Part shown: positions 21,431 to 33,213 of the stretch, piece by piece
Numbering within the stretch: the first letter of the stretch is position 1
Layout of the letters: each line of letters starts with the position of its first letter
Source: Candidatus Symbiopectobacterium sp. 'North America'
GTDB lineage: Bacteria > Pseudomonadota > Gammaproteobacteria > Enterobacterales > Enterobacteriaceae
Length of the DNA stretch: 47,322 nt
Reading direction: 5' to 3'
Assembly: GCF_015762685.1 (NCBI RefSeq)
Contig: NZ_PEHF01000076.1
Location: 1-47,322, forward strand
Notes under the pieces: model-generated
Seen by the model: only the letters and a program-made list of their open reading frames with translations
The model's database searches: none
Told to the model about the DNA's origin: nothing
Made by a program: the position numbers and the translations under genes

Positions 21431-22629
21431 TTGGCACTCCTCGTGAACGCCTGCTCCTTGGTCAGGCGTGTCTCAAAATCGATCCGCAACAGCAACACAA
21501 TGGCGGTCGACATGATGATCAAACTCGAGCCACCGTAACTGATTAACGGCAGCGTCAGCCCTTTGGTGGGTAACATTCCCGCAGCAGCGCCTACGTTTAC
21601 CAGCGTTTGGAAACTAAACCAGATGCCGATAGAACATGCCAAAAAGCCGGAAAATCGCTGATCGATCTCCAACGCGCGCTTGCCGATGGACATGGCCCGA
21701 AAAGCGATGAAGAATATCATTAACAACGCCAAAACCACACCGATATAGCCGAGCTCTTCGCCTAAAATGGAAAAAATAAAGTCGGTGTGCGCTTCCGGTA
21801 AATACTCCAGTTTCTGCACCGAGTTTCCTAATCCTTGCCCCCACAGCTCGCCGCGGCCAAATGCCATCAGCGACTGGGTTAACTGGTAGCCACTGCCAAA
21901 CGGATCTTCCCACGGATTCCAGAACGACGTCACGCGGCGCATACGGTAAGGTTCCGCCACAATCAGCAAACCGACGGCAAACATACCGCAGCCAATGATG
22001 GCGAGAAACTGCCACAGCTTGGCACCAGCCAAAAACAGCATCGCCAGCATGGTGATAAACAGCACAACCACCGTTCCCAGATCGGGCTGCGCCAGCAGTA
22101 GAACGGCCAGTACCACCATCACGCCCATCGGTTTGCAAAAGCCCCAGAAGTTGTTACGAACTTCCTCTACCTTGCGCACCATGTAGCTGGAGAGGTAGCA
22201 AAACAGCGCCAGCTTCGACAACTCCGCAGGCTGCACGCGCAGTGGCCCCAGCACAATCCAGCGTGAAGCACCATTTACCGAACTGCCGACCACCAGCACC
22301 ACCAGCAGCATCACCAGTGTGAGCAGCAGTAATATCGGGCTGTAACGCTGCCAGACTTCCATCGGCACGCGCATGGTGATCAACGCCAACGCAAATGCCA
22401 GACCAAGGTAGAACGCGTCACGCTTGGCAAAAAAGAACGGGTCGCTGGTCAGGCGCTGCCCCACGGGCATGGATGCCGAGGTCACCATCACGAACCCGAT
22501 GACGGCCAGCCCGAACGTCAGCCAGAGCAGGGTGCGGTCATACATCACGATGCTCTGCACATCGCTTTCCCGCGTCCCCATGACCCAGCCTTTCAGTCGT
22601 TCAATCACTGGCAGCCCAATAAAACGCAT
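21427..22629 (-). CDS. ftsW: FtsW, septal peptidoglycan glycosyltransferase (SEDS family)
   Basis: A polytopic membrane protein that polymerises lipid II at the septum together with FtsI. The protein has 400 residues (E. coli 414) and about ten hydrophobic spans. SEDS signatures include [22 protein letters not shown], the large loop with [23 protein letters not shown] (shown in part here) and [13 protein letters not shown] near the end. The stop overlaps the murG start; the start overlaps the murD stop. Intact. Confidence 0.96.
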   Translation of the reverse strand: MRFIGLPVIERLKGWVMGTRESDVQSIVMYDRTLLWLTFGLAVIGFVMVTSASMPVGQRLTSDPFFFAKRDAFYLGLAFALALITMRVPMEVWQRYSPILLLLTLVMLLVVLVVGSSVNGASRWIVLGPLRVQPAELSKLALFCYLSSYMVRKVEEVRNNFWGFCKPMGVMVVLAVLLLAQPDLGTVVVLFITMLAMLFLAGAKLWQFLAIIGCGMFAVGLLIVAEPYRMRRVTSFWNPWEDPFGSGYQLTQSLMAFGRGELWGQGLGNSVQKLEYLPEAHTDFIFSILGEELGYIGVVLALLMIFFIAFRAMSIGKRALEIDQRFSGFLACSIGIWFSFQTLVNVGAAAGMLPTKGLTLPLISYGGSSLIIMSTAIVLLLRIDFETRLTKEQAFTRSAK

Positions 22630-23945
22630 CAGCCAAGTTCCTCCGCCAATCGGGCGAACTCATCGCCGCGCTGTTCGAAGCTCTTGAACTGATCGAGGCT
22701 GGCACACGCCGGAGACAGCAGTACCAGATCGCCCGGTTCGACGCGCGTGGCAATCACGCGCAGAGTTTGCTCCATCGTCTCGGTTTGCTCTGCTATCTCT
22801 GGGCGCAAGGCCGCCAGTTGGGCACCATCACGCCCGAAGCAATACAGGCGAATATTGTCACCCTGGACATAACGCAGCAGCGGCGAAAAATCGGCCGACT
22901 TACCGTCGCCGCCTAACAGCAAGTGCAGCGTGCCTTTAACCTGTAATCCGTTCAGCGCCGCTTCGGTGCTGCCAACGTTGGTTGCCTTGGAATCGTTAAT
23001 CCAGCGCACTCCGTTACGCTGCCACACGCACTGGAAACGGTGCGGCAAACCAGTAAAGGTGGTGAGTGCCGTTAACGCGGGCGCGCGAGGAATTCCCACC
23101 GCATCCGCCAATGCCAGCGCCGCCAGCGCATTGGTGTGGTTATGTTGCCCCACCAGGGAAATCTCTTTGGTATTCAAAACGCGCTCGCCTTTCACACGCA
23201 GCCAGGTTTCGCCCTGCTGGGTGTTGAGGTGATAGTCGCCCACATCCACGCCAAAGCTGATGTAGCGCGCGTCAGCGCCTTTGATCGGCATGGTTAGCGC
23301 GTCATCGGCGTTCACCACACACACCTGCGCATGGTCATAGATGCGTAACTTGGCAGCACGATACTGTTGGATACCAAACGGATAGCGGTTGGTATGATCT
23401 TCCGTGACGTTGAGAATGGTGGCAGCGGCGGCACGCAGGCTGGACGTGGTTTCCAACTGGAAGCTCGACAACTCCAGCACGTACAGTTGGCACGGCTGTT
23501 TCAGCAGCGTCAGTGCCGGCAGGCCAATATTTCCGCCGACACCGACCGACCAACCGGCTGCCTTAGCCATTTCACCGACCAGCGTAGTGACCGTACTTTT
23601 ACCGTTGGAGCCAGTAATCGCCACAATTGGTGCCTGCGCTTCACGGCAAAACAACTCGATATCGCCCACAATCTCTACGCCTGCGGCGGCGGCATCGGCC
23701 AGCGCGGGTGTTGCCAGTGCAATACCGGGGCTGGCGACGATCAGGTCAGCCGCTAACAGCCTGTCTTCATTTAACGAACCAAGGTGGCGATCAACCTCGG
23801 TAGGCAACTTATCCAAACCAGGCGGACTAACACGGGTATCCACCACGCGCGGCGTCACACCGCGCGTCAGGAAGAAATCAACGCAGTAAAGCCCGGTGAT
23901 CCCCAGGCCAATAATGACAACGTTTTTACCCTGATAGTCCATCAT
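22629..23945 (-). CDS. murD: MurD, UDP-MurNAc-L-alanine-D-glutamate ligase
   Basis: Adds D-Glu to UDP-MurNAc-L-Ala. The protein has 438 residues, the E. coli length. The N-terminal [14 protein letters not shown] loop, the ATP loop [12 protein letters not shown] (near 112), [10 protein letters not shown] and INDSKATN are present. The order mraY-murD-ftsW is standard for the cluster, with coupled stop-start overlaps. Intact. Confidence 0.97.
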   Translation of the reverse strand: MMDYQGKNVVIIGLGITGLYCVDFFLTRGVTPRVVDTRVSPPGLDKLPTEVDRHLGSLNEDRLLAADLIVASPGIALATPALADAAAAGVEIVGDIELFCREAQAPIVAITGSNGKSTVTTLVGEMAKAAGWSVGVGGNIGLPALTLLKQPCQLYVLELSSFQLETTSSLRAAAATILNVTEDHTNRYPFGIQQYRAAKLRIYDHAQVCVVNADDALTMPIKGADARYISFGVDVGDYHLNTQQGETWLRVKGERVLNTKEISLVGQHNHTNALAALALADAVGIPRAPALTALTTFTGLPHRFQCVWQRNGVRWINDSKATNVGSTEAALNGLQVKGTLHLLLGGDGKSADFSPLLRYVQGDNIRLYCFGRDGAQLAALRPEIAEQTETMEQTLRVIATRVEPGDLVLLSPACASLDQFKSFEQRGDEFARLAEELG

Positions 23946-23949
23946 AGTG

Positions 23950-25032
23950 TTACCGTACCTTCAGCGTTGCCAGGCCAATCAGCACCAGCATCAGCGAAAT
24001 AATCCAAAAACGCACAATCACGCGCGGCTCTGGCCACCCTTTAAGTTCATAGTGATGGTGAATCGGTGCCATGCGGAAGATACGCTGCCCGCGTAGCTTG
24101 AATGAACCGACCTGAAGGATCACCGACAGGGTTTCAACCACGAACACCCCGCCCATAATCAACAGCAAGAATTCCTGACGCATCAGGACGGCAATAGTGC
24201 CCAACGCGCCACCGAGCGCCAGTGAGCCGACATCGCCCATAAACACCTGCGCCGGATAGGTGTTAAACCACAGGAAACCCAGGCCCGCACCGACGATCGC
24301 CGTACAGACGATCACCAGTTCACTGGCGTGGCGGATATAAGGGATATGCAGGTAACCGGCGAAATTCATGTTGCCCGTCGCCCACGCCACCAGCGCAAAA
24401 CCAGCGGCGACAAACACGGTCGGCATAATCGCCAAACCATCCAGTCCGTCAGTGAGGTTGACCGCGTTACTGGTGCCGACGATGACAAAGTAGGTCAGCA
24501 AAATGTAGAGCAGACCCAATTGCGGCATCACATCTTTAAAGAACGGCACCACCAGTTGCGTGGCCGGTGTGCCTTTGCCGATGGCATACAGGGCAAACGC
24601 CACCGCCAGCGCAATCAGCGATTGCCAGAAATATTTCCAGCGCGCGATCAACCCTTTGGTGTCTTTGCGTACCACTTTGCGGTAATCATCGACAAAGCCG
24701 ACGATACCGTAGCCCAGCAGCACCAACAGCACGCACCACACATAGGGGTTGGACAAGTTGGACCATAGCAGCACCGAAACGATGATCGCTGCCAGAATCA
24801 TGACACCGCCCATGGTTGGCGTACCACGTTTGCTGAAATGAGATTCAGGCCCTTCATTGCGCACCACTTGCCCGATCTGCAATTTTTGCAACCAGGCGAT
24901 CAGATGCGGTCCCATCCACAAGGAGATCACTAACGCGGTCAGCAGGCTGACAATGGCGCGAAACGTCAAATACGAGAAGACGTTAAAGCCGGAATAAAAC
25001 TTGACCAGATGTTCGGCCAGCCACACTAACAT
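23950..25032 (-). CDS. mraY: MraY, phospho-MurNAc-pentapeptide transferase
   Basis: Makes lipid I on the inner membrane by moving phospho-MurNAc-pentapeptide to undecaprenyl phosphate. The protein has 360 residues, the E. coli length, with about ten membrane spans. Catalytic landmarks include FVDDYRK (Asp-Asp), [10 protein letters not shown] and [13 protein letters not shown]. It starts 2 bases after the murF TAG. Intact. Confidence 0.97.
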   Translation of the reverse strand: MLVWLAEHLVKFYSGFNVFSYLTFRAIVSLLTALVISLWMGPHLIAWLQKLQIGQVVRNEGPESHFSKRGTPTMGGVMILAAIIVSVLLWSNLSNPYVWCVLLVLLGYGIVGFVDDYRKVVRKDTKGLIARWKYFWQSLIALAVAFALYAIGKGTPATQLVVPFFKDVMPQLGLLYILLTYFVIVGTSNAVNLTDGLDGLAIMPTVFVAAGFALVAWATGNMNFAGYLHIPYIRHASELVIVCTAIVGAGLGFLWFNTYPAQVFMGDVGSLALGGALGTIAVLMRQEFLLLIMGGVFVVETLSVILQVGSFKLRGQRIFRMAPIHHHYELKGWPEPRVIVRFWIISLMLVLIGLATLKVR

Positions 25033-26387
25033 GCTGCATTCTCCTGTAATGCGTGTACCACATGCTCCATCGCAGAACTCCGGGAGCCTTTAACCAAAAT
25101 GCTGATCGTGCCATGCGCCGACAGCAACGTCTGCAAACGCGCTATCAATGCGGCCCGATCGGAAAAATGTTCACCACGTTCACTGGTGAGGCTGATGGCC
25201 TGACTCAAGGTACCAATGCTCAACACCGTATCAATGCCTGTGTCACGTGCCACTTCGCCCACCTTCTGATGACACGCCTCGGCATCCTCACCAAGTTCAC
25301 CCATGTCGCCCACCACCAGTACGCGGTAGCCCGGCATCTCTGCCAGCGTGTGCACCGCGGCATTCATCGACCCCACATTGGCGTTGTAGCTGTCGTCCAG
25401 CAGCAGTTTGTTTGCCGCCAGCATGATGGGGAACAAGCGCCCCGGCACAGCCTTAAGCTGCGCCAGCCCGTCTTTCACCTGCTGCAACCCTGCGCCTACG
25501 GACATCGCCAGTGCGGCAGCCGCCAGCGCGTTTGCCACGTTATGTCGACCCGGCAGCGGCACGTTGACCTCCAGCGAGCCAAACGGCGTATGGAGTTCAA
25601 ACAGGGTGCCTCCACCTTCATTGCGAATATAGCTGGCGTAGTAGTCTGTGTTTTCACATTGCTGCGGTGAAAATTGCCATACTGTTTTATCGCGCAGCAC
25701 GTCGTGCCAACGCGTCAGGTCATTACTGTCGGCGTTGATGACCGCAATACCCTTGGTAGGCAAGCCGTTGAAGATCTCCCCTTTGGCTCGCGCGACACCG
25801 TCTAACGATCCAAACCCTTCCAGATGTGCGGCTGCCAGGTTATTTACCAGCGCGCTATCCGGACGCACCATATTGGTGGCATAGGCAATCTCACCAATAT
25901 GGTTAGCCCCCAATTCAATCACCGCAAAGCGGTGATCAAGTGTCAGGCGCAACAGCGTTAACGGCACGCCAATGTCGTTATTGAAATTGCCGTCGGTGTA
26001 AAGCACGTCGCCACACTGGCACAAAATCTCGGCCGTCATCTCTTTGACGGAGGTTTTACCGGAAGAACCGGTCAATGCCACCACGCGCGCAGAAGATTGG
26101 CGACGCATCCAGGCACCCAGTTCGCCCAACGCCAAACGGGTATCCCCCACCAGCAATTGCGGCACGTCGATAGGTAAGTGCTTACTGACCAACAGAGCCG
26201 CCGCACCGCCGCGTACTGCCTGATGGGCATAATCATGAGCATCAAATTTTTCACCGCGCAGGGCAATAAACAGGCAGCGCGGCGTCAATTTTCGGGTATC
26301 GGTGCACACAGTATCCACCGCCACATCCTCGCCGAGGAGTGTGGCATTTAACGCCGTGGCCAGTTGCTGCAACGTAACGCGAATCAT
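25026..26387 (-). CDS. murF: MurF, UDP-MurNAc-tripeptide-D-Ala-D-Ala ligase
   Basis: Adds the D-Ala-D-Ala dipeptide to complete the pentapeptide. The protein has 453 residues (E. coli 452). The ATP loop [12 protein letters not shown] (near 107), [24 protein letters not shown] and [11 protein letters not shown] are visible. Its substrate is made by Ddl enzymes, so the ddlB deletion in the same operon implies another ligase such as DdlA elsewhere. It ends in TAG at the family's normal end. Intact. Confidence 0.97.
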   Translation of the reverse strand: MIRVTLQQLATALNATLLGEDVAVDTVCTDTRKLTPRCLFIALRGEKFDAHDYAHQAVRGGAAALLVSKHLPIDVPQLLVGDTRLALGELGAWMRRQSSARVVALTGSSGKTSVKEMTAEILCQCGDVLYTDGNFNNDIGVPLTLLRLTLDHRFAVIELGANHIGEIAYATNMVRPDSALVNNLAAAHLEGFGSLDGVARAKGEIFNGLPTKGIAVINADSNDLTRWHDVLRDKTVWQFSPQQCENTDYYASYIRNEGGGTLFELHTPFGSLEVNVPLPGRHNVANALAAAALAMSVGAGLQQVKDGLAQLKAVPGRLFPIMLAANKLLLDDSYNANVGSMNAAVHTLAEMPGYRVLVVGDMGELGEDAEACHQKVGEVARDTGIDTVLSIGTLSQAISLTSERGEHFSDRAALIARLQTLLSAHGTISILVKGSRSSAMEHVVHALQENAAC

Positions 26388-27871
26388 GCGATAACCCCCA
26401 GCAGACGCGCGGCAGTCACGCGATCGGAATAATCGAGACGCAGATTGTCCACCAGTTGATAATCTTCATGGCCTTTACCTGCAATCAACACAATATCGTC
26501 CACGTTGGCCTGCATAATGGCGCTGGTCAATGCTTCGGCGCGACCGTGTACCGCCAGTGCCCGCCCGGCATCCACCAGACCGGCAAGAATATCTTTCACG
26601 ATAGTCTGTGGCTCTTCGCTCCTGGGGTTATCGTCCGTCACCACAACGCGATCGGCCAGTTGTTCCGCGATGGCTCCCATAAGTGGGCGCTTACCTTTGT
26701 CACGATCGCCGCCGCAACCGAATACGCACCACAGCTGACCGGAGCAATGCGGACGCGCCGCCGCCAGCGCTTTCTCCAGCGCATCCGGCGTGTGGGCGTA
26801 GTCCACAATCACAGTCGGTTTACCCGGCGCTTTAAACACTTCCATGCGACCGCAAACCGGCTGCAATTGTGCGCCGGTTTCCAGTAATCTATCCAGTGGA
26901 TAGCCAAGGGAAAGTAACGTTGCCAGCGCCATTAGCAGATTACTGACGTTAAATTCACCCATAAGGCGACTTTCTATACGACCGTTGCCCCATTTAGAGT
27001 CAAACGCAATTGAAGCGCCTTCGTCGTGATAATCGACGGCGGTGGCTTTCAGCCAGCGGCCACGGCAACCTGGCACCAGATTATTGTGCAGCGTCACCGC
27101 CACAGCATCCGGCAACTGCGCCAGCCAGCGCCGCCCAACCTCATCGTCAGCGTTGATGATCGCCTGACCCACTTTATGTTCTGAGAACAGAGACCACTTG
27201 GCAGCCTCATAGCTTTCCATATCACCGTGGTAATTCAGATGGTCACGGCTCAGGTTGGTGAAAACTGCCGCCGCAAACGGCAACGCTGCAACGCGGTGTT
27301 GCACCAAGCCGTGCGAGGAAACTTCCATCGCAGCAAAAGTCGCGCCTTGTTCAACCAACTGATTCAGAACGTGCTGTATATCGACGGCCGAGCCCGTGGT
27401 GTTCGCTGTGGGATTGACGTGCCCTAACAGACCATTACCCACGGTACCCATTACGGCGCTGGTATCGCCCAGCAGTTGGCTCCATTGGGCCAGCAACTGT
27501 GTGGTTGTGGTTTTGCCGTTGGTGCCGGTCACACCGACCAGCCGTAATTTTTCCGCAGGATGCTGATAAAAACGCCCCGCCAACGCCGACAGACGTTGGT
27601 TCAAATTACTCAGATACACAACCGGAACGCCGTGCATTTCACGTACCGTGCCATCAGCAGCTTCACCGTCTGCCTCTGCGATCACGGCAGCCACCCCTTG
27701 AGCAATGGCCTGAGGAATATAGCGACGCCCATCCACGCTGTGGCCAACTACGGCCACAAACAGATCGCCCGCCGCTGCAACACGGCTGTCCAGCGTCATT
27801 TCCCGCAGTTGGCGCGGTGGGACATCTTGCACCCACGGTGCCAGTAAATCGCACAGATTACGATCTGCCAC
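26384..27871 (-). CDS. murE: MurE, UDP-MurNAc-tripeptide synthetase (meso-DAP adding)
   Basis: Adds meso-diaminopimelate to UDP-MurNAc-L-Ala-D-Glu. The protein has 495 residues (E. coli 495). The ATP loop [13 protein letters not shown] (near 115), [13 protein letters not shown] and the DAP-specific DDNPR motif (near 413) are present. It starts with GTG at 27871, as E. coli murE does, inside the end of ftsI (14-base overlap). The stop overlaps the murF start. Intact. Confidence 0.97.
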   Translation of the reverse strand: MADRNLCDLLAPWVQDVPPRQLREMTLDSRVAAAGDLFVAVVGHSVDGRRYIPQAIAQGVAAVIAEADGEAADGTVREMHGVPVVYLSNLNQRLSALAGRFYQHPAEKLRLVGVTGTNGKTTTTQLLAQWSQLLGDTSAVMGTVGNGLLGHVNPTANTTGSAVDIQHVLNQLVEQGATFAAMEVSSHGLVQHRVAALPFAAAVFTNLSRDHLNYHGDMESYEAAKWSLFSEHKVGQAIINADDEVGRRWLAQLPDAVAVTLHNNLVPGCRGRWLKATAVDYHDEGASIAFDSKWGNGRIESRLMGEFNVSNLLMALATLLSLGYPLDRLLETGAQLQPVCGRMEVFKAPGKPTVIVDYAHTPDALEKALAAARPHCSGQLWCVFGCGGDRDKGKRPLMGAIAEQLADRVVVTDDNPRSEEPQTIVKDILAGLVDAGRALAVHGRAEALTSAIMQANVDDIVLIAGKGHEDYQLVDNLRLDYSDRVTAARLLGVIA

Positions 27872-29621
27872 CTGAAACCTCTTTATGGTTAATCACAAAA
27901 TCATTTTTATCGCCGACGGGCAGCGCATCCGGCTCAACGTTCATGGTGCGCAATACGCTGCCCATGATGGCGCCGAACACCGGCGCAGAAACCGCACCAC
28001 CATAGTAGTTACCCGCCTTAGGATCGTTAATCACCACCACCAGCGCAAAGCGCGGGTTGCTGGCAGGCGCGACGCCTGCGGTGTAGGCAATGTATTTGTT
28101 GATGTATTTGCCGTCCGGTCCCACTTTTTTTGCCGTACCGGTTTTAATGGCAACACGGTATCCCTTGATCGCAGCCTTGGTTCCGCCGCCACCGGGCAGA
28201 GCAACGCTTTCCATCATATGCACCACTGTGCGCACGATAGGCTCGGCGAAAATGCGTTCCCCCGACACTGGTGGATCGACTTTGGTAATGGAGAGCGGAC
28301 GATAGATACCATAGCTACCGATAGTGGCGTAAACACGCGCCAGTTGCAGCGGCGTCACCATCAATCCATAGCCGAAAGAAAAGGTGGCCCTCTCTATGTC
28401 AGACCACCGTTGTTTTTGAGGGTATAAGCCACTGCTTTCTCCGACCAACCCCAAATTGGTCGCTTTTCCCAAACCAAAACGCGAGTAAGTGTCTACCAGC
28501 GCTGAGGAGGGCATCGCTAACGCCAGCCGTGAAACACCGACGTTACTCGACTTCTGTAGTATCCCGGTCAGGGTCAGTTCCGCGTAGCGGGCGACGTCTT
28601 TGATCTCATGACCGTTGATGTAATAGGGCAATGTATTGAGCAGGCTGTTTTCTTTGACAACATTACGTTGCAGCGCCGTCATCACCACCATCGGTTTTAC
28701 CGTCGAACCCGGTTCAAAAATGTCGGTGATAGCGCGGTTACGCATGACATCGGAGGGAGTGCCCGCCAGATTGTTCGGATTGTAGGAAGGGCTGTTAGCC
28801 ATCGCCAGCACTTCACCGGTATTAACATCCACCAGCACGGCGGTGCCAGATTCCGCATTATTGAAGGCCACGGCGTTGTTCAGCTGGCGATAAACCAACG
28901 CTTGCAGGCGCTCGTCAATACTCAACATCAGGTTGTGTGCAGCCTGACTGTCAACGGAAGAGATATCTTCAATCACGCGACCAAAGCGGTCTTTGCGCAC
29001 CGTGCGCTCACCGGGTTGCCCGGTCAGCCAACGATCGAAACTTTTCTCAACGCCCTCAATGCCCTGCCCATCAATATTGGTGAAACCAATCAGGTGAGAC
29101 GTGACCTGACCGGCAGGATAGTAACGGCGAGACTCCTGGCGCAGATAAATGCCCGGCAGCTTGAGTTTGTGAACATATTCACCGATAGCGGGATTCACCT
29201 GACGCGCCAGATAGACAAAGCGCCCTTTCGGGTTAGCGTTGATTTTCGCCGCCATCTGATCGAGCGGCAAATCCAGCGCATCAGAAAGCGCTTTCCAGCG
29301 GGTGTCGAGCGACACGCCGCCGTGTTCATTCAACTCTTTGGGATCGGCCCAGATGGCGTTAACAGGCACGCTGACCGCCAACGGACGCCCGGCGCGATCA
29401 CTGATCATGCCGCGCGCGGTGGGAACCTCCTGCACGCGCAGGGAGCGCATATCCCCTTCACGTACTAGTTGATCTGGGTTGATCACCTGCAAATAGGCGG
29501 TGCGTAACATCAGCCCCACCATTGCCAACAGTATGCCTGTACAGAGCAACGCAAAACGCCAGCTTACAAAGCTGGCCTTATCTTCCTGTCGTTTCAACTT
29601 TCCTGTGCGCGCTGCTTTCAT
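27858..29621 (-). CDS. ftsI: FtsI (PBP3), septal peptidoglycan transpeptidase
   Basis: A class B penicillin-binding protein that cross-links septal peptidoglycan. The protein has 587 residues (E. coli 588). After a basic cytoplasmic stretch comes one membrane anchor ([19 protein letters not shown], near 21-40), then the non-catalytic domain ([19 protein letters not shown]) and the transpeptidase motifs GSTVKPM (active Ser near 306), SSN (near 360) and KTGTAKK (near 495). A 37-base gap follows ftsL. Intact. Confidence 0.97.
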   Translation of the reverse strand: MKAARTGKLKRQEDKASFVSWRFALLCTGILLAMVGLMLRTAYLQVINPDQLVREGDMRSLRVQEVPTARGMISDRAGRPLAVSVPVNAIWADPKELNEHGGVSLDTRWKALSDALDLPLDQMAAKINANPKGRFVYLARQVNPAIGEYVHKLKLPGIYLRQESRRYYPAGQVTSHLIGFTNIDGQGIEGVEKSFDRWLTGQPGERTVRKDRFGRVIEDISSVDSQAAHNLMLSIDERLQALVYRQLNNAVAFNNAESGTAVLVDVNTGEVLAMANSPSYNPNNLAGTPSDVMRNRAITDIFEPGSTVKPMVVMTALQRNVVKENSLLNTLPYYINGHEIKDVARYAELTLTGILQKSSNVGVSRLALAMPSSALVDTYSRFGLGKATNLGLVGESSGLYPQKQRWSDIERATFSFGYGLMVTPLQLARVYATIGSYGIYRPLSITKVDPPVSGERIFAEPIVRTVVHMMESVALPGGGGTKAAIKGYRVAIKTGTAKKVGPDGKYINKYIAYTAGVAPASNPRFALVVVINDPKAGNYYGGAVSAPVFGAIMGSVLRTMNVEPDALPVGDKNDFVINHKEVSGGRS

Positions 29622-29658
29622 GCCAAATGAGTACCTATGCTCTCATGCTCAACCAGAC

Positions 29659-29979
29659 TCACTGTTTGACTACGATATTTTCCTGCGCTGGGTCCACGTG
29701 CCCCATATTCAGCTTTTCCGTTGCGATACGCTCCACCCGGCTGTGATCGCCCAAGGCGTTCTCTTCCAGAATCAGGTTGCGCCATTCGATATCCAACGCA
29801 TCACGCTCCAATAACAACTGCTCGCGCTGTGCGGTCAGCAAGCGCGTCTTGTGCGCGGTCGTCACCACCAGCACCGCAGAAACCAACGCACCAATCAGCA
29901 GCAGCAGTGGCAATTTGCCATGACGAAGAATGTCCTGACCGATAATGCCCGCCAGGCTGTGCCGCTCATTGCTTATCAT
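29659..29979 (-). CDS. ftsL: FtsL, divisome bitopic protein
   Basis: Partners FtsB and FtsQ and helps activate FtsWI. The protein has 106 residues, somewhat shorter than the 121 of E. coli, mostly through a shorter cytoplasmic N-terminus. It has a membrane helix ([21 protein letters not shown], near 24-44) followed by a leucine-rich coiled coil ([19 protein letters not shown]) and the conserved [15 protein letters not shown] region. The ATG overlaps the rsmH stop. Intact. Confidence 0.94.
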   Translation of the reverse strand: MISNERHSLAGIIGQDILRHGKLPLLLLIGALVSAVLVVTTAHKTRLLTAQREQLLLERDALDIEWRNLILEENALGDHSRVERIATEKLNMGHVDPAQENIVVKQ

Positions 29980-30917
29980 TCCGCTAGCCGTTCCGCGATA
30001 CGTAACACAGAGCTACGCGCTCTCGGGTTTTCTGCCACTTCGGCTTCCGGCGGCATCATCTTGCCTACCGTTTTCAGCGTTTGACCGCCTTGCGCACGCA
30101 GTTGTGCTTCAGTAAGCGGTATCCCGGCCGGCACCTGTGGCCCACGACTGTGATGACGCATAAAACGCTTCACAATACGATCTTCCAGCGAATGAAAACT
30201 GATGATCGACAAGCGGCCCTGCGGTGCGAGTGCCGTCAGCGCGCCGTTCAGCGCCTGCTCGATCTCATCCAACTTACTGTTGATATAGATACGGATTGCC
30301 TGAAAACTGCGGGTTGCGGGGTGTTTATGCCGCTCTTTGATCGGGCTCGCCGCCGCAATCAGCGCCGCCAACTCGCCTGTACGCGTCATCGGTTCTGTGC
30401 TGTTACGTTCCACAATGGCGCGCTCAATGCGCTTGGCAAACCGCTCTTCGCCAAAGGTTTTCAGCACCCAGGCAATGTCATCGACTTCTGCCGTTTGCAA
30501 CCATTGCGCCGCTGACTGCCCGCGCGTCGGGTCCATACGCATATCCAACGGGCCATCGCGCATAAAGGAAAAACCGCGTTCAGGATCGTCCAGTTGCGGC
30601 GAAGAGACGCCCAAATCGAGCAACACGCCGTCAATACGCCCGGTTAACCCCAGGGTCTCCACGTAACTTGCCAGCGCGGAAAAAGGTCCGTGAACAATAA
30701 AAAAACGTGAATCTTGAATCGCCTCGGCCGCCGCTATAGCTTGAGGATCGCGATCGATAGCAACAAGGCGTCCTTCCGGTCCGAGACGAGAAAGGATCAG
30801 CCGCGAATGGCCACCACGGCCAAACGTGCCATCGATGTATGTGCCGTCAGCGCGGATATTGAGGCCATTAACCGCTTCATCCAACAGCACAGTGGTGTGT
30901 TTATAATTTTCCGGCAT
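29976..30917 (-). CDS. rsmH: RsmH (MraW), 16S rRNA m4C1402 methyltransferase
   Basis: N4-methylates C1402 of 16S rRNA with S-adenosylmethionine. The protein has 313 residues, the E. coli length. The SAM loop [13 protein letters not shown] (near 30-42), [21 protein letters not shown] and the C-terminal [15 protein letters not shown] are present. It lies 18 bases downstream of mraZ. Intact. Confidence 0.97.
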   Translation of the reverse strand: MPENYKHTTVLLDEAVNGLNIRADGTYIDGTFGRGGHSRLILSRLGPEGRLVAIDRDPQAIAAAEAIQDSRFFIVHGPFSALASYVETLGLTGRIDGVLLDLGVSSPQLDDPERGFSFMRDGPLDMRMDPTRGQSAAQWLQTAEVDDIAWVLKTFGEERFAKRIERAIVERNSTEPMTRTGELAALIAAASPIKERHKHPATRSFQAIRIYINSKLDEIEQALNGALTALAPQGRLSIISFHSLEDRIVKRFMRHHSRGPQVPAGIPLTEAQLRAQGGQTLKTVGKMMPPEAEVAENPRARSSVLRIAERLAE

Positions 30918-30935
30918 GTATTTCTTTCAGCATGA

Positions 30936-31394
30936 CTACAGTGATAAATCCTGCAATCTCTCGGACAACGGGGCGTCAGAGGATTGCTCAGCGTCAATAT
31001 CGTCCTTGACCTGTTGATACCAGGCCTGCTCATCCCACAGTTCAAACTTGTTGAACTGGCCGACCAGTATCACTTCTTTCGTCAGGCTCGCATGTTGTCG
31101 TAGCGTACTGGCAATCAGCAGACGCCCGGCATTGTCCATCTGACACTCACTGGCATGACCCAACAGCAACCGCTGCACGCGGCGCTCTGCGGGATTCATG
31201 CTCGACAGACGTGACAATTTTTGTTCAATGATTTCCCACTCAGGCAGGGGGTAAAGCAGCAGACAGGGCTGATGGAGGTCAATGGTGCAAACCATCTGAC
31301 CTTGCGATGTCTCTGACAGCGTTTCCCGATAACGGGTAGGAACGGCGAGCCGACCTTTACTGTCGAGGTTAATCAGCGTAGCCCCACGAAACAT
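30936..31394 (-). CDS. mraZ: MraZ, transcriptional regulator of the dcw cluster
   Basis: An AbrB-fold DNA-binding protein that represses its own operon. The protein has 152 residues, the E. coli length, starting [23 protein letters not shown] and holding the second repeat around [16 protein letters not shown]. It is the first gene of the dcw run, with its operator just upstream (31423-31447). It ends in TAG at the usual C-terminus (LQDLSL). Confidence 0.96.
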   Translation of the reverse strand: MFRGATLINLDSKGRLAVPTRYRETLSETSQGQMVCTIDLHQPCLLLYPLPEWEIIEQKLSRLSSMNPAERRVQRLLLGHASECQMDNAGRLLIASTLRQHASLTKEVILVGQFNKFELWDEQAWYQQVKDDIDAEQSSDAPLSERLQDLSL

Positions 31395-31422
31395 GCTCGA
31401 GTTACCCCTTCATGACCCTTTT

Positions 31423-31447
31423 CACCACTTTATCCCACAAATTCCCA
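31423..31447 (-). promoter_or_regulatory. MraZ operator (three TGGGN-type repeats)
   Basis: Reading the minus strand, TGGGA, TGGGA and TGGTG occur exactly 10 bases apart (31443-31447, 31433-31437, 31423-31427). MraZ is known to bind direct TGGGN repeats with 5-base spacers upstream of its own gene. The third repeat is imperfect. Confidence 0.8.
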
Positions 31448-31455
31448 CATTGATG

Positions 31456-31485
31456 AGTTTACGGAGGGTATGAAAACCTTGTCAA
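31456..31485 (-). promoter_or_regulatory. mraZ promoter for the dcw cluster
   Basis: A consensus -35 TTGACA (31480-31485) and a -10 TAAACT (31456-31461) are separated by 18 bases on the minus strand. The MraZ operator lies immediately downstream, as in E. coli, so MraZ would block initiation or escape. Confidence 0.75.
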
Positions 31486-31489
31486 GCCA

Positions 31490-32230
31490 GAGCGGGCGCG
31501 CTTTGGAATTATTTCTGCCTCAAGACGAACATGAATGGCATAAAATGGAATAACAGACGGAAATTAAGGGAGATTAACGCCATGAAAATTTGAGGAAAAA
31601 TTATTTCTGGATAAACAATCAGAAAGAAAGAGTAATAATTTCTCATTTTTACTTAAATTTACCATTAATCATAAAACGCTTGTGAAACCGTCGCCGTATT
31701 CTTCCTCCATCACCCGCTCCCGGCGCTTGCCCGCAGCACGCTTCAGACCGATATCTGTCACATTTTTACCCAATAATACCGTTCATCTCATTCCACGCTT
31801 ACAACAATGTCTGGGCGCTATTCTATTTTCTTTTTGGCAATGATGCTGCCAATTTTTCTTTATTTAAGGTTACGAAAAACAATTGAGGCTTTTTACCGTT
31901 AACCACTAAGTTCGTCGGTTAATTATTATATTATAAGAGTATTCCTAAAACCCACGTGTTCCGCGCTGTTATTTGGGTTGATAGGGGACTTTTTGCCCAC
32001 CGAAAAATAGTTGCCAAACGAAAAAAAACAACCAATTTTTTATAAACATAATTTTTTCTGCCGCGCTTAATAAACCGCTATGCCACCTTTCTTCTATAAA
32101 GTAGCGCCCATAAGAAAAAAGCATGAAAAAATAAAAATTTATCTCTACTTACAACTTCAACATCCAGTGAAGTACACTACGCGCATAAAATACACCAACA
32201 TAATTAACTACATTTCACCCAATTAACTGC
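31490..32230. other. Long AT-rich intergenic region between mraZ and alaE
   Basis: About 740 bases with no credible gene on either strand. The only structure noted is a plus-strand hairpin TTGGCA/TGCCAA (31834-31852) followed by five Ts, which looks like an intrinsic terminator although no gene precedes it. No tRNA-like or CRISPR-like pattern was seen. The region may hold upstream activating sequence for the mraZ promoter. Confidence 0.4.
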
Positions 32231-32356
32231 ATACCCTAAATAATTCGAGTTGCAGGAAGGCGGCAAGCGAACGAATCCCCAGGAGCTTACTCAGGTAAGT
32301 GAGTGGGGTGAGTGAACGAAGCCAACGCACCTGCAACGTGAAGTATGACGGGTATA
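32231..32356. repeat. Enterobacterial interspersed palindromic repeat, about 125 bp
   Basis: The element begins ATACCCTAAATAATTCGAG and ends GAAGTATGACGGGTAT, with complementary ATACCC/GGGTAT ends and inner TTGCAG/CTGCAA arms. It matches from memory a repeat common between genes in Serratia, Pectobacterium, Yersinia and Photorhabdus. Its right end is only 18 bases before the alaE start, so it lies in the alaE leader or promoter region. Confidence 0.7.
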
Positions 32357-32373
32357 TAACGGAGTCTCTCTGC

Positions 32374-32814
32374 ATGTTCTCCCCTGAATCCCGATTACGT
32401 AGTGCAGTAGCAGATACTGTCTCTATGGTAATCTACTGTTTTATAACGGGTATGCTGATTGAGATCTTGCTGTCTGGCATGAGCTTCCAGCAGTCGCTCT
32501 CTTCGCGACTGGTGTCTATCCCCGTTAATATTGTTATTGCCTGGCCCTACGGCCTGTACCGCGATCGTATCCTGCGTCTGTCTCAGCGCTTCATGACGCA
32601 CGGTACCTGGGTAAAAAATCTGGCAGACCTGTTTGCCTACGTCAGCTTTCAATCACCGGTGTATGTTGCCATCCTGTGGTTTATTGGTGCCAACCCACAG
32701 CAGATCGTCGCAGCAGTAACCAGCAATGTATTGATATATATGGTAATTGGTGTCGCCTACGGATATTTTCTCGATTACTGTCGCCGTCTGTTTCGCGTCG
32801 CCGTACCGGGCTGA
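32374..32814 (+). CDS. alaE: AlaE, L-alanine exporter
   Basis: A small inner-membrane exporter that prevents toxic build-up of L-alanine. The protein has 146 residues (E. coli 149), starting [15 protein letters not shown], with four hydrophobic spans. The conserved segments [29 protein letters not shown] and [12 protein letters not shown] are clear. ATG 32374 with GGAG at 32361-32364 was chosen; an upstream in-frame start (32299) lies inside the repeat. Intact. In E. coli alaE is elsewhere, so its place between mraZ and cra is a local difference. Confidence 0.93.
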   Translation: MFSPESRLRSAVADTVSMVIYCFITGMLIEILLSGMSFQQSLSSRLVSIPVNIVIAWPYGLYRDRILRLSQRFMTHGTWVKNLADLFAYVSFQSPVYVAILWFIGANPQQIVAAVTSNVLIYMVIGVAYGYFLDYCRRLFRVAVPG

Positions 32815-32855
32815 ATGTCAGGCCGAGACCGCAACTACCGCCAAATACAGGCGAC

Positions 32856-32887
32856 AAAAAAGCCATCCTGATACCGGATGGCTTTTT
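32856..32887. terminator. Bidirectional intrinsic terminator (alaE and cra)
   Basis: A-rich arm plus GCCATCC, a 7-base loop, then GGATGGC and five Ts. The palindrome has T runs on both strands and sits between the converging alaE (+) and cra remnant (-), so it can end both transcripts. Confidence 0.85.
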
Positions 32888-32905
32888 ATTAGGAATAATC
32901 CCAAA

Positions 32906-33213
32906 CTAACGGCGACTGAGTGAACCGCGCCGATAGAGACTGCGCCGAATGCTCGTCAAACCAGGCTTGGGCTTCTTAGGTTCATCGAGACTTGCCAGCA
33001 CCAACTCCAGCACCAACTCCAGCACCCGCTCAGCCACTTCGCAATGGCGTTGCGCCACGGAGAGCACCGGGCACTCGAGGAAATCGAGCAGTTCGTTGTC
33101 ACCAAACGTGGCAATCGCCAAATTGTTCGGCAGCCGTCCGCTCTGCTTCAGAGTAATATCCATCACCCCTTGCAACAGCGGAAACGAGGTGGTGAATAGC
33201 GCCTGCGCCTGAA
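32906..33213 (-). pseudogene. cra: Cra (FruR) C-terminal remnant, 5' two thirds deleted
   Basis: The last 100 or so residues of the LacI-family catabolite repressor/activator remain: [40 protein letters not shown] and the ending [10 protein letters not shown]. The DNA-binding domain and most of the effector domain are missing. Upstream of the join the reading runs antisense into leuC. A 12-base unit is tandemly duplicated (32995-33026), giving the repeated LELV residues just before ASLDEP. No fructose-responsive regulator can be made from this copy. Confidence 0.92.
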
